From Lepas anatifera (Eukaryota; Arthropoda; Thecostraca; Lepadidae), in contig JAOTON010002088.1 of assembly GCA_034440635.1 (NCBI GenBank), positions 62,001 through 126,000 of the forward strand: 64,000 nt of DNA, in the 5' to 3' direction. The notes beneath the pieces were generated by a model, which searched no databases, had not been told where the DNA came from, and saw only the letters and a list, made by a program, of their open reading frames with translations. Below are positions 35,348-46,813 of the stretch, piece after piece; position 1 is the stretch's first letter, and every line of letters begins with the position of its first letter. A program made the translations under genes and the position numbers.

Positions 35348-36610
35348 CCGGCAGATTTGGGGACAAGCCAAAGTCGATGAGGAAAAAACGTCACGCGGTG
35401 ATAGCATACCACAATTTAACTAAGCGGTAAGCTGTGGGGGTAAGCTGAAGAGTCGATAAGCAGAATAAAAAACATCGCCGGGTCAAAGTTGTAGCCACAA
35501 GATGCTTGTTTTGCTATCCAGGGCTCAATTTTTGCTCTGAAGTTGGGTGGCTGGGTTTAAAGGTTGAGAGTTCAAGCAACAAAACCTTGCTTGTAGACTA
35601 AAAATGAGTCCGGGCAAAAACGAGGTCGACAGCTTTGGGGAGGGGTGCAAACATAGTATTGCCCCTAGAGTTTCTGTTTTGGGGGAATGTATTCCCCCCA
35701 ACCACCACTGGCCAACAGCACCTACTGCAAGTTGTAGAGCATTGCCACCAGCCGTTTCCCGACACTAGGAAATCAGTTCTGGCGTACACCTCTGGCCAGG
35801 TACCCTCCAGAAGGATGTTTATATGTAGCAATGAACTTTTGTTCCATATTGAATAGCGTGTATGTGTCTTGAAACTGTGTCTTTCTAGTCTAGGGATCAA
35901 TAATAATGTTATAAAACAGTGTTTGCCTGACCATACAAGGAAAAACAACCAGATATTCGGATCAGGGTTGTGTACCTTATAACACAATATGGTTCTATGT
36001 AAAACAAAGAACGTGAAGTACCTAATTGTAGTGGAAATAAGTCGGAATGTCATGTAAACAATAGATAAAAGATAGTTCTTACAAAACATAGCCAAAAAGA
36101 GAAGAAAATATCAGACACACTACGCTGTAGTCCTGCATTACGATGGAAATACCGAAATGGTTCGTGTTCAAGCGTTGCAGTCTCCATAGGGAGCTATGGG
36201 TAACACTTCAAGCGATTTGCGCTGGGGTCAAATATTAATTCAAATGCCTGATTTTTTGCACAATTTCGTTTCAGGTCACACTCAACGGGAAAAAGAAAAG
36301 TAAACACCAACTTTTAAGACTTTGTTAATTTTGGGACACCCTAATGGTCCATGTTTCAACTCGATGTCTCTGAAAGTAAATCGCCACGAGCCCATCAAAA
36401 ATAAAAAAATCATGTGCGCACTCTTGCCGGAGTGGGTTGGTAAGAGTACGCAAAAGAGGATGCCGGATAACGCATTGATGCCCTGCAGTGCTTTAGGTGC
36501 ACAGGCCATGTTGCGAAGTTTTTGTCGCCAAAGTAGGCGACTGTAAGGTTTTATGTCGCTCTAAATGTAAAAGAACTATTTTGCAATGTTTGTTTTTCCA
36601 AATATGAATT

Positions 36611-36653
36611 GTTGGTGCGCCCTTAAGCCCCAATAATCAATCAATCAATCAAT
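36611..36653 (+). mobile_element. 43-bp LINE tail insertion with 13-bp TSD
   Basis: CCAAATATGAATT is duplicated exactly at 36598-36610 and 36654-36666. The 43 bp between comprise GTTGGTGCGCCCTTAAGC, CCCAATA and an (ATCA)n tail. This is the signature of an extremely 5'-truncated, target-primed LINE insertion. The tail unit differs in orientation from that of the LINE at 24648-25826, so it is probably another family. Confidence 0.85.
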
Positions 36654-37116
36654 CCAAATATGAATTACGGACTCTGTCCCGAGCGAAAATAAGATTTTCC
36701 TATCTCTTAAGCATGCACCTTTTTGCACTATCATCTACTGCACACTCTTCCCGGACATGCTTCCTTGGGAAGAAAGTCTTCATAAACATGTTGGCAGGCG
36801 TTTTCGCGTGAGCTCCGGTCCTTCAGTTCAGTCCCAGCTCACCTTTCTTACTAAAGACATACCTTAATACAATAATTTTTATGACGGAAGCATGATCTAC
36901 AATTTTACCTAGTTAAGAAATATTACATCAAGCGTGCCCAAAATTTTTTCTCTATACCTCTGCAGGAAGAACAGGAGCACGTTGAATTTTTTGCGGCAGC
37001 CAAGGCACCGACCCTGCTTTTTTATACCAGGGTAGCCACCATATCAGTGGTTGCTAAGTAACCAAAACAGCTGCTGCGTACTATTATATCATGCATACTC
37101 TTACCCACCCTTACCC

Positions 37117-38760
37117 TACTGAGTATGTCTTTTAGATTAATGATTTCTACATATAAACCTAATCAGTTTTATTATGATATCTGCACTATTCCAGGAGCCC
37201 TCCGTCCCCCACTCAATGATTTTTTAGGTTAGTTCTGTCAAGCAATCCTAATCCTATTCCCAATTCTACATCTCTGTTTTCGACGCATTATCGGCAATAA
37301 CTTCTTCATAAGTGTTCTAGATAGCACACGGACGATATTGATGCTGACACCTGCAAACACATTATAAGATTTTCTTTGTTATGGAAGTAAATCAGCGTGG
37401 TCTCCCAATTCCTGTTCTGTTTAAGACAAATATGAAATAAAAAATGGTCATTGCACAGACGTTAGAGACAGGCACACGCCGGCTCACCAAAATCACCAAT
37501 TTACCAAACAAAGGAGACCAAATAGCACATGTAGCCTTTCAAACTGGCCATTATTGATTCCTGCAGCCGAATCACTCATAAATTCACTTTAAGATAAATT
37601 GAGAGCCTTCACTAAGCACGTCCCATGCACAAATCTAGAACCTCGGTAAACATTAATTTGGAATTAGAACAAAAGATTGAAGCCGCGAGTTCCCACCGAT
37701 CCAAACTCACTGTCAAATGCGGCGTCGGTTCCAGAAAACAGCGATATGTTGCAGTGCAATTTGGCCATATCTTTGGCATTTTCAGCCAGTCGCCGAAAAG
37801 CGGAGGTTTTCTTGTCAAGCCTAGGTCTACCTTTATCCATGATTGAACCTTTAGTGTCCACTGTTATGATGACGTGGGCGCTTTTGACATGTCGAACCAG
37901 TCAGAGCCAATTTCGACAAACAGAGCAAAATATGTGCAATACGCATGACAACAGCGAAAGAAAAGATCAAATAATGTGCAACTGTTTGAGTGTTTCCAAA
38001 TCTAATACAGTAAAATACCTTTGTAGTGAAAAGTTCCAACGACAAATAACAAAAACAAAATTAGAATATCTGTTTGTGGTGGCATTTATTGTTCCAGCAC
38101 CAAACAACTAAATCACAGTCACAACCTGTGAGCACTAGGAGCACTGTGAACTTTATATGTGGCCACGAACTGAGAACTTACACCGGCTGAGCACTTGAAA
38201 ACACACGCTTATTGAGAACTTACTTGTGAGCAGAAAAATTTGTCATTTTGAAAATACCACATCGCAGCCTGCTGCAAAAAATGGATTCCAGAATTCAAAT
38301 TAGCTTTTCAACTTAGGTGAGCTGCCGACAAGACGTATTTTGGAAGTTATCTGGTATAATTACCTGTCAATATCCCTTCCTAGTCATCGCATGAGCTGAG
38401 GGATTATACCGTTGTCACCGCTGTCGTTGTCGTCGGGTGGGATTACAAACTCGGCATGACTCCAGCCCGATCCCCTCTGCTTATCACCGGCGCCCCGCTG
38501 GGCCCGGTCTCCAGCGCTTTCTGTAAGGTTCTTGGCGCCCCTGCCAGACTTCCGGTTCCCACCAACAGCCCTCATAATCCCTGCTGCCTTTGGCCTGTTC
38601 CACCCTTGAATAATTACAGCAGTGACATTCCGCTAATCTCTGGGCCTGATCGGGCAGATAAGCTCTCACTTTGTCATGGTTTGCCGCCACCGCACGTGTT
38701 CCAGGCAGTGTGAATCCGGTTCCAGTCCTGGCGTCTCATCACCTCTATACTAACTAATAA
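37117..38760 (+). repeat. 6.6 kb tandem unit, copy 3, second part (end of Q, R block)
   Basis: It resumes at TACTGAGTATGTCTTTTAGA and is collinear with copies 1 and 2, except for extra sequence at 37190-37640 (about 440 bp absent from copies 1 and 2, between CCAGGAGC and CTCGGTAAACATTAATTTGG). Similarity ends near 38750, inside R. S and P are missing, so the array terminates here. Confidence 0.88.
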
Positions 38761-41552
38761 TGAAAGAAAGCAGATATATTGTTTTTGACGTTTTCTGATA
38801 AAGTAAACTATATTTTCTAGGGGAGTTCCTATTTGAAATTGTGTACCGAAGTATTATGCATAAAATTATTTCTATCTGAGTGTGCCTTTCCTCGATGAGG
38901 TTTTGAGTGGTAAAAAAATTGTCAGGGGAAAAGGCATCAGGTTCCGTTGGATATATGTTTGGATACAATTAGTTTGAGTCACATATTGCAAGGTCTGCAA
39001 GGTGGGTAGTACCAAAATTATATTTTTTACATTGACCTCACGAAGAAGTTTAAAGTCACGTAAATTTTTAGACCAACATAATATGGGTTATTACGCCGGA
39101 ATTGTGACCTCAGCCATGAATTTAGAATAACAGACCTATACCGACGTACAACAGTGCGAGATTTCACCTCATGCTTCATTCAATTCATTCATTAATTTGT
39201 GCATGCCAAAGATTGCTCTCTTCATTTATTGGCTGAACCAAAACAACTTAATGAAGAGGCAACTAATATGAGGGGAAAATGTACTCCTTTTGCATATAAC
39301 AATGGAGAAATACGTGGAGAAAACATTCCGAAAAATTCAGTCCCCTTCATTGATTGGCTGAAGAAAAACAGCCTTATGTGGATATTGTCCGCAATGAATT
39401 GCTTTCGCGTGAATATTTCTGAGCATGTAATTTGGTTAATGCTAATTCTAATTCCAGAACAAATGTGACATTTGTGGATACAATTTTTCATAAGTCTATT
39501 CTACATGTGTTCAAAAAAGCTTCCAAATAGAGCAGACAATAAAGTACGACTTGCAAGTGACGCGGTAATCATTTATCCTGTATTCCTGGCACGACTGCAT
39601 TTATTAGTAATGCTTCAGAGGGCATTTAGACACGGTGGGTTGTACAGCAAACTATTTAAGCACCTCTAAGCAGCTTGGTGGAAATGGGTGATCATTTTCA
39701 CAGTCGGCAGGGACCTGATCATCAAACGTATCTAAACGCAAATATAAAAGAAAACAAACACTACACCGATGCTTTCGTTTAGCTGTTAACAAAGTAAGAC
39801 CACTCGCCTGTGAACATTTGGCAGCTTCGCCAAGTAAAGCTAAGATGTCCTAAATAAAATTACCTGGACTTGCCCTGAATTAATACCATTCGTCGTTTAT
39901 TATTGTTTTCTCGAAAGAAAGCTCTTCCTCAGATGAGGGCGACACCCTTGTTCCCACCTATTTTGTTACGTCAGCACCCAGGTTTCGTGACTGATAACAA
40001 ACGTCTACCGACAGAAAAAGCTGAGTGGGGGCAAAACACACTTCGTTTGGATACGGCAGCTGTGGCTATCCTGGGTTGTATACACATGCGACTTATTTGT
40101 TTATCCGTCAAATGTCTGGCTTCCTCTGGCAGCAAGACGTTCCAAAAACTGATGCTGCCGAAGCAGGCTGCCTGGTAAACGCATTTACCGATATCTCAGC
40201 CTGGTGTACGAGGTAGTATTTTCAGCATTTCTAAGTAATCGGGTTGATTCTTAAAATAAGTTTCCTTTCATTTCTAAGGCCAACTGTATTCTGTCATTAC
40301 TGAACAAAAGCTTAGCTTAATTACGTTGAAAAGTTATTTTGAAAACCATTGCTAAGAGATTTGAGGGCACCAGAGAGGTGTTTTTTCAACTCAAGGTAGA
40401 TGGAAGATTAGTTCGAGTAGGTCCGGACAGCCAGGCCATAGCTACAACTGGCGCAAAGCTATCAGCTACAACTGAGCAATGTAGAAAACTGAGCATTCCA
40501 ACGACACTATGTCTGATTCCATCGCTATCAAACACTATTCATCATGTTCCTAGATACATTAAAATCCTTGTCCAGGGGCAAATTTTAAGCCGTTGAGCAA
40601 AAAATGCAGAACTTAAGCTGCCAAAGTGAGCGTACACTGAAAGAAGCGTTCTCACTTTTGAACATGTTTATGAATAAATCGAAACATTTGTCTGTAAGCT
40701 GCTTCTGGTGTTTAACAGAAGTCAATTACTTAATTGTTTTATATCTTCCAGACGAGAAGAAAATAGTATGATACAAATTCAATATGTTTTCCTTGGCGCT
40801 AAAAACCGTAGATGTCTTTCATGAATTCTATTTTTCTTAACCGTCACCATGAGTCGGATGAAAAGGCAATTCTCAGATGAAGATTCTCTCAAAAGTGCGA
40901 GCATTTTCAGTGACAAAGAAATGTTTTACGCTGCATAATTCGCTGGAATTGTAAACTAACCAGCTAAACTGAAAAGAACTGGTTGAGTGCAGAGCAAATA
41001 TTGCACATTTCGAAGGTAACATTCATACTAGGTACTAGTTACAGATGCCATAAATGGAGATCCTGGGGAAGCTCAGGGTTCAGGCATTGCTGAGGGCTTG
41101 TATTGCAATGTTAACCTATCCAGAACCCCCTGGATGCTGAGGATCTCCAGCTATGATAAGTACAATGTTTCTACTCAGGACATATCCCGCATGCCAGAGT
41201 CATGGTGCCGTGGAAATTTTTAGAAGCGATGCACGCTGCAGCTGAAGACTCGGTTGCACCGACACTTGAAGAGCAGACATGGAGCGCTTGCAAAACTAAG
41301 AGTAAGATAATTTAACATCAATTTCTGTCGTATCCAGTCTAAGGAAATAGAATGCAAGCACTTTGGGAGCTGCATGAGCTGCAGGTTCCTGCGTTTCCCA
41401 CGAAATTTTATGGTGATAATTCTTCGAATCGCTCATAAGCCATCATTACTTTTTCGCGGTGGTTGTTTCAAATATCATTTCATTCCTTATAGGTGTAACC
41501 TTAATGGGTACTTTTTCATTAATATTTGGTGAAAGTTTTGTTTAATGCTATC
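38761..41552. other. Unique AT-rich region; no gene recognised
   Basis: It is neither repeated in the window nor recognisably coding. Several 60-90 codon open frames exist (for example 39199-39468 and 40339-40596), but their starts are not ATG or they lack any family resemblance. CTTCATTNATTGGCTGAA occurs twice (39220 and 39345). A small imperfect inverted repeat (GGAGATCCTGGGG, then CCCCCTGG and GGATCTCC) lies at 41058-41150. It could be intergenic or intronic host DNA. Confidence 0.4.
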
Positions 41553-41870
41553 CATTGGCGGACGCAGGGGGGGCATTCCGGCCATGGCCCTAAAAGCGCT
41601 GGAGGAGGGGGCAAGCTATCTTTTGCCCCCCGAACGCCGGAGAATTTAAAAAAGGTGTTTACACTAGGTCTGTAGAGCAAAAAAATATTCACTCCCCCTG
41701 AGAGCGATTATGTGCTTGGAGAGGTAGCTTATGCTAGGTCCGTCGAGCACTGAAAAAGGTGTTTACACTACGTCTGTAGAGTAAAAATTATTCGCTTCCA
41801 ACCCCCCCTCAGGAGGAGAGGCAGACATGGGTTTACCCCCAAAAAAAACTCGGTTCTGCGTCCGCCCCTG
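41553..41870. mobile_element. hAT-type MITE, GGCGGACGCAG family, 8-bp TSD
   Basis: It is flanked by ATGCTATC (41545-41552) and ATGCCATC (41871-41878). The ends are CATTGGCGGACGCAGG and CTGCGTCCGCCCCTG. The internal sequence is shared with 29650-29946. A short internal duplication (TTACACTAGGTCTGTAGAG and TTACACTACGTCTGTAGAG) makes it slightly longer, 318 bp. It is non-coding. Confidence 0.9.
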
Positions 41871-41878
41871 ATGCCATC

Positions 41879-42178
41879 TTACTTGAACCAGACATGGACA
41901 TGAATAAACCTACCGAAATCGAATTAAAATCAAAATTTATCATCCTTTATTCTAGTGCAGGTCTCAGTGGTACAATGAGTTTATACAAAGGGTATTGAAA
42001 TTTTTAGGATCAAAATATCAACAAAGATTTCAAGAGGAGAATTACATTAATATAATTAAGAATTCCGATCATATCTTGAAAGGGTTCAGAATTTAGGGGA
42101 ATTTGCAGTTCTAAATGGCTTTGAGAAAAGGAAAACAAGTAGGAATAGTCATTCTAAATTGCAAAAACCAAGCTCCAA
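41879..42178. other. Upstream of the putative promoter; no gene
   Basis: AT-rich sequence between the MITE and the TATA-like motif at 42181. Nothing else is recognised. Confidence 0.35.
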
Positions 42179-42440
42179 CATATAAAAGACCATACCATTG
42201 GCGCAAAATATGGGACGTAGCACCTACACAAAAGCTACAAAGGGCGGGGTCTGCTATAAGGCGAGGAGTTATCCATTCGCCCCTGCGGATGGCTCGCCCT
42301 CTGATTGGTTCGCGGGACCGCTGGAACCCGCATCTGCAGTGACTGGTTCGCTCGGTGAAAGAAGCCCCTCCCACTGCTCGGCGATTATTGGTGGGGGATC
42401 TGAGGCAGCGGCGATAAAACGCGTCACCACAGGGTGGGAG
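42179..42440 (+). promoter_or_regulatory. Candidate RNA polymerase II promoter
   Basis: This is a GC-rich island in AT-rich surroundings. It contains TATAAAAG (42181-42188), a GC box GGGCGGGG (42242-42249), three ATTGG motifs (inverted CCAAT; 42197-42201, 42304-42308, 42387-42391) and a second TATA-like GATAAAAC (42413-42420). The last of these lies about 25-30 bp before the ATG-free block that ends in a splice donor. The order fits a start of transcription near 42440-42450, rightward. CCAAT and GC boxes are orientation-independent, so a leftward or bidirectional start is not excluded. The regulated gene is not identifiable within the window. Confidence 0.5.
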
Positions 42441-42636
42441 AGCAGTGGCCAACGTGCGTTTGGTGCTCGTCGGCTGTGCTCGCGTGCAGTCTCCACCGCG
42501 GTGCTGCCTCTCGAGGGCACACTGCAGTGTCCTGCTGCTGCTGGACCCCAGCCACGACCTGTCTCCATCGTTCCTCGCTGGAACGTTCTGCCAGAGCGGG
42601 AACACCAGAAGCAAGGCAAGCACGACTCTTCTTCAG
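42441..42636 (+). other. Candidate 5' untranslated exon with consensus splice donor
   Basis: About 196 bp, GC-rich and without any ATG on the plus strand, it ends in TTCTTCAG|GTAAGT (junction 42636/42637), a perfect 5' splice site. The abrupt change from GC-rich to AT-rich just after the junction supports an exon-intron border. The coding start would lie in a later exon. I found no convincing next exon up to the satellite at 44.7 kb. This is a prediction, not a recognised gene. Confidence 0.45.
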
Positions 42637-44739
42637 GTAAGTCCCAGAAACCAGCATTATTGTACATTATACTGTGTCGAATGCTGAAAGGCCTATCGCT
42701 GAGAACTCAAGCATATAAATATTTTCATTTCGCACGTTCTTGTTTCTGCGAGTGGATTACGTCCAACATCCGCGATATTAGGACAAGTGTTAATTTTATA
42801 ATGATTTATTTACATAGAAATTCTATTCTACAAATTAGAGAAAATCAAATCAAGCATTACACGCTTAAATAATTCGAATACACCATGCGCTGGTAGATTT
42901 CCTGCTTTGTTTCTATATTCAAACGTATCATAACTTTGAAGGAAGATGAGTAAATGTCATCCCTTAGTCGTATTCTATTTACTTAGAATATCTTCACTTA
43001 ACTCTTGGTATGGAGCCGGATCGGGAAATGAATTTAAAAATGCGTTTGAAATCTCCCACAGCCCCTCTTTCTGTTTGGTTTTACTACAAAGGTACAGAAT
43101 TTGACTCCCCCATAAATAAAATTCCTCAGGGTTATTACCATCCCATTTCATGTCAGATGGTGGGATATATTTCTTTCCTATTGCTCATTTTCGAAATATT
43201 TTAAACAACTATGCACGTTCGCAATATATCAAAAGCATGAAAATCTTTACATTTCATGTCAGATTTTGCCACACGCAGTTGTACGATGATTTCAACATTG
43301 TTGGTTAGCGCTTATTTTCAACGCAAGTTCAACGTCTTTTCTGGAGTTAAACAACAAAATAAATCATATTCTTAGAACTCTTACTTCAGAAAGGTCATCC
43401 TTTTAAAAGTTTAACGTCATTTCCTTTTAAAGGAAACATCATTATTGAAGAAATTCCAAGTCAGCGTTCATTGACCCGCTTCTAAGTATTTGTTTGGTAT
43501 GATACAGTTTATAGCAATGTACATATCCTACAAATAATTTGGAAGTGGTACAACTATCACGAAAGCTTGTTCATGTTATAGCCTTAGGGGAAAACTGTAA
43601 TGTCTACCAGCAGGATTCTATTCTATAAAAATCAAACTTTAAGTTATTATTATTCAGAAGCAAGCCACCATTATTCATGACTATCACCAAAAATTTTCTC
43701 TCGTTTTCCGATAGCAGGCTTTGAACTGGGCGTACCTGTTTATTAAGCAGTGATGTAGTTGATATGTTTTGGAGTGCTGCGGCGAGGAGTATGATCATAA
43801 GTTGACAAGGTGTAGACTCGCCTGTCTCCTTGAATCCTGATGAAATAAAACACTTGGCTTGTCTATCCGGGCAATGGCCTTCATCAGAAACATGTAGGTA
43901 AAGTGACAATTTATCTGCGGAAGTGTAGCAAAACCTCGAATAGGAATTTAAGGTATGACTTACTAAACATTTTACTTTCCTTAGCGGAGCGGCCTTTCAA
44001 AACAAATGGAATAAGACCAGAAGAGTAGATTTATAGGTGATAGCCACACTTACTTCGTAGATGACCCAAATTCTGTATCATAGATGAATATGACGTGACT
44101 GTAGCAGGTTCTTTCTGTCATATATGTATCAAACCCCGCATAGAAGTTTGGCATTGGCTTCCACCGTTGGTCATCAGATATGTTCAATCAAAGAGATGGT
44201 CAACGTCAAAAGAAGCACATCTCTACAGGGTGTCAAAAGAGTTTGCACTTCCAGCATGCAAATGCAGAAGTCATTTTCCGTAGTTTTGGTATGTGATTTA
44301 CGCGATAACAATCATAACCATAGCACCATAGCAATCATAACCATAATCATAACCATACACCGACACTCAGATACGTATTGCAATATTTTTACTTACAAGA
44401 CCCACCGGCAGTGGCTATTTAACCAGACATTCATGCCTACCTTCAACAAGGCCTCACTCAAACAGACTAATATTTTGATTCAACCATGAAGAAGTAAGGA
44501 CCACTATATACCGTAGTTTGTGAACTAAGCAAACTGTTAACCAAACATAAAAATCGTGTTGTATTAACATCAACACCAGTGGACTAACATGTTTGATTCT
44601 ACGGTAAAACAAACCACGGAGAAGATTTTCTGAATTAGTGAGTATTTTACACAAGTGGTATAGGTTATCGCTACCTGACTTCTGTCCGTCTCTATTCACC
44701 CTTCCGTCTGTTTAGCTTAAAAAGCTAAATGACTTTTAT
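42637..44739. other. AT-rich; possible intron 1; no gene recognised
   Basis: If the 42441-42636 exon is real, this is intron. On the minus strand 43604-43909 is open for about 100 codons (contains DEGHCPDRQAKCF) without a recognised family. A CATAACCATA/ATCATAACC microsatellite lies at 44307-44362. No repeat seen elsewhere in the window occurs here. Confidence 0.35.
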
Positions 44740-45439
44740 ACTCCGGAACGAAGATTGTATCCTATTTTCACTTTTGGCATTACCCTGTACAGTTTGTGAG
44801 CATGTGAAGCATTAATTTCAATTGCATCACTGCTCTGTAGCGGTACAGGTTATTGCTTGCTAACGTACTTCGTCTGCCACTACTTGTCCATTATTTCTTC
44901 GGCTTAAAACATTCAAACGCAATATTTAATACAGCCTGAAGTTTGTGTGCTCTATTTATCTTTTGCAATGCCCTGTACTGTTTGTGAGCATGTGAAGCAT
45001 TCATTTCAATTGCATCACTGCCCTACAAGCGGTACATGTTATCGCTACCTGGCTTCTTCTGTCTGTCGCTATTCGCCGTCTGTTTGTTCAGCTTAAAAAG
45101 ATAAATGCAGTTTTTTTACAACGGCCCGAAGATTGTGTCCCCTGTTCACATTTGGCTTTACCCTGGACTGTTTGTAAGCAAGTGAAACATTCATTTCAAT
45201 TGTATCACTTCTTTACAAGCAGTATAGGGTATTGTGTGTTGCCTTCTTCTATTTGTCTCTACTTGTTCTCCTTGTCCGTCTGTCTGTTAAGCTTGCAAGG
45301 ATTAATGCTTTTAATTTAATATGGCGGACGTTTGCAGGCCCTGTTCATTTTTTTTTCATTTTCCTGTACTGTCTTAGAACGTGTGAAGCATTCATTTATA
45401 TTGCGTCACTGCAGCCCAATATATTTATTTATTTATTTA

Positions 45440-45915
45440 TATGATATACACAGCATCTCCACTATTCATGTGGCTATTCTGACGTCGGTCGTAATGAAGA
45501 TGAGGGATATAAATGACAACTTAGCAAAAACACACAGTAGGATAAGGATAAGGATAGGATGGTTGATGGGGAAGGACAAGGATTACCCACGAGGAGGGTC
45601 ACCACAGGCGCCATGATCAACCCATGGAGTGAGGTAGTGGGACTTGAGGAAGGGATCCGGTGAAAAACATGGAAAACAACAAACAAACAAGGCGTGACGA
45701 TGACGGTGATGATGAATCATTCTCATTCTTTTTGTGCTGGCCTCTCATTTCGTTCTTCGCTTTTGTCGTCGTGATTCCTCGTTTTCGTTTTGTTTCTCAG
45801 GTTTTATTTCTTAAAAGTGTATTTGTAATTTCTTTCCTCTTCAGTCCTCGCCATGTACTCACTTATTAGGCCGGTCGATTAGAGAGTTTTTCAGGTTACA
45901 TTTGTGATTTTCTTC
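45440..45915. other. Non-satellite insertion in the array
   Basis: The satellite is interrupted after a TTTATTTATTTAT run (45418-45440). The interruption holds an AGGATA microsatellite (45538-45562) and GGGGAAGGACAAGGATTACC. Its end near 45915 is unclear. There is no recognisable coding region or target duplication; it may be a LINE 3' fragment. Confidence 0.4.
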
Positions 45916-46735
45916 CTTTCTTAACTGATATCATTTCATTGAGTTTATCACTTGCGTTTAGCACCCAAACGGTGCTAAAAATTACTTACTGCCTCCTTCC
46001 CTATGTCTCTACTGGTTTGTCTCTCTGTAAAGCTTACAAAAATAAATACAATTATTCAAAAATCTCCGAAGTTTGTGTAACGAGCTTACATTTTGCATTA
46101 CCATGTACTGTTGGTAAGCATAAGAAGCACTGATTTAAATTACATCACTGATCTACAAGCGGTACAGGATATTGCCTCCTACCTGCTTTCATCTGCTGTT
46201 CAGATTGCAAGGACAAATAGGATTCTCCATTAGGGCCCTACGTTTGCATCTTCTGTTAACTCTTTGTCATTTTCTTGTAATGTGAGTAGGTGAAGCAGTC
46301 ACTTCAAGTGCATCACTACTCTACAAGTGGTGCAGAATATATCATCCTGTCTAATGCATTCTTATTTGTTCTTCTGTGTTTCTATTGAGCTTAAAAACAA
46401 ACATCTTTCTCTAAAAGTACCCTGGATTTCAACGCCCAGTCAAATTCTAACATTACCCTGTATTGTTTGTGAGCATGTGAAGCATTCACTTCAATTGCAT
46501 CACGTCTCTACAAGCGGTACCGGATAGTGTACTCTGCCTACTTAGCTTCTATCTCTTGGGCTTACAAAGACATCAGCGATTTTCAATCATGGTGTAAAGT
46601 TTCTGTACCGTTTACTTTAATAATCCCACCATGGTTCAATAAGTCAACTGCTTGACAGGTTTATCATTTGACTATAGTCACATAACATATTTCAATAGAT
46701 CGTCCAAGGACAAACTACAATGCTGCACATACGTT

Positions 46736-46813
46736 GTGAAGCCGGATGGGAAGAGGGCTCATAGTCATGATAAACATCACATGACTTGAGCCCCTCTTTC
46801 GGTTTGACTTCAC
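46736..46813. ncRNA. Conserved 78-nt hairpin, copy 1 of 4 (putative)
   Basis: It lies within the long monomer variant (about 46560-46990). GTGAAGCCG pairs with a CGG..CTTCAC end, GAAGAGGG with CCCTCTTTC, and AGTCAT with ATGACT around a ~12-nt loop. Small bulges separate the helices. The same length and stem occur at 49710, 54572 and 56020. Expression is unknown; the shape is pre-miRNA-like, but a structural relic of a MITE is equally likely. Confidence 0.35.

Larger units (their letters stand above)
33542..36352. repeat. Giant near-perfect palindrome, 1.34 kb arms, 127-bp loop
   Basis: Arms 33542-34884 and 35012-36352 are inverted copies with only scattered differences by eye. The outer ends are ATGGTCCATTAGGGTGTCCC and its inverse, the inner ends CCGGGTTTTCCGACTTGC and its inverse. 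Transcription through it would give a ~1.3 kb hairpin RNA. Survival of such a structure implies either recent origin or tolerance; inverted repeats of this size are also frequent sites of assembly artefact. Confidence 0.9.
33429..37116. mobile_element. Tc1/mariner-like palindromic element, TA target
   Basis: In copies 1 and 2 the same site reads CCAATTACTGAG. Here it is split at TA (33427-33428 and 37117-37118). The ends GGGGAAGTCCGTGCAAGAGT and (inverse) GGGTAAGGGTGGGTAAGAGT are related, ending in GTACGCA/GTATGCA. A TA target is the mark of Tc1/mariner. A third copy of the terminal motif (GGTAAGAGTACGCA) lies inside at about 36440. No Tc1 transposase was seen. Most of the length is one enormous inverted repeat (33542-36352). 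Confidence 0.75.

Noticed and set aside
42198..42872. 224-codon open frame through the GC-rich block
   Set aside because: It runs across the promoter motifs, the splice donor and into AT-rich DNA without a change in pattern or any family resemblance. Openness is expected in GC-rich sequence poor in stop codons.
43840..43890. Hammerhead ribozyme (CTGATGA on the minus strand)
   Set aside because: The required GAAA core segment is absent at the right distance (GACAA instead), and no closing stems are convincing.
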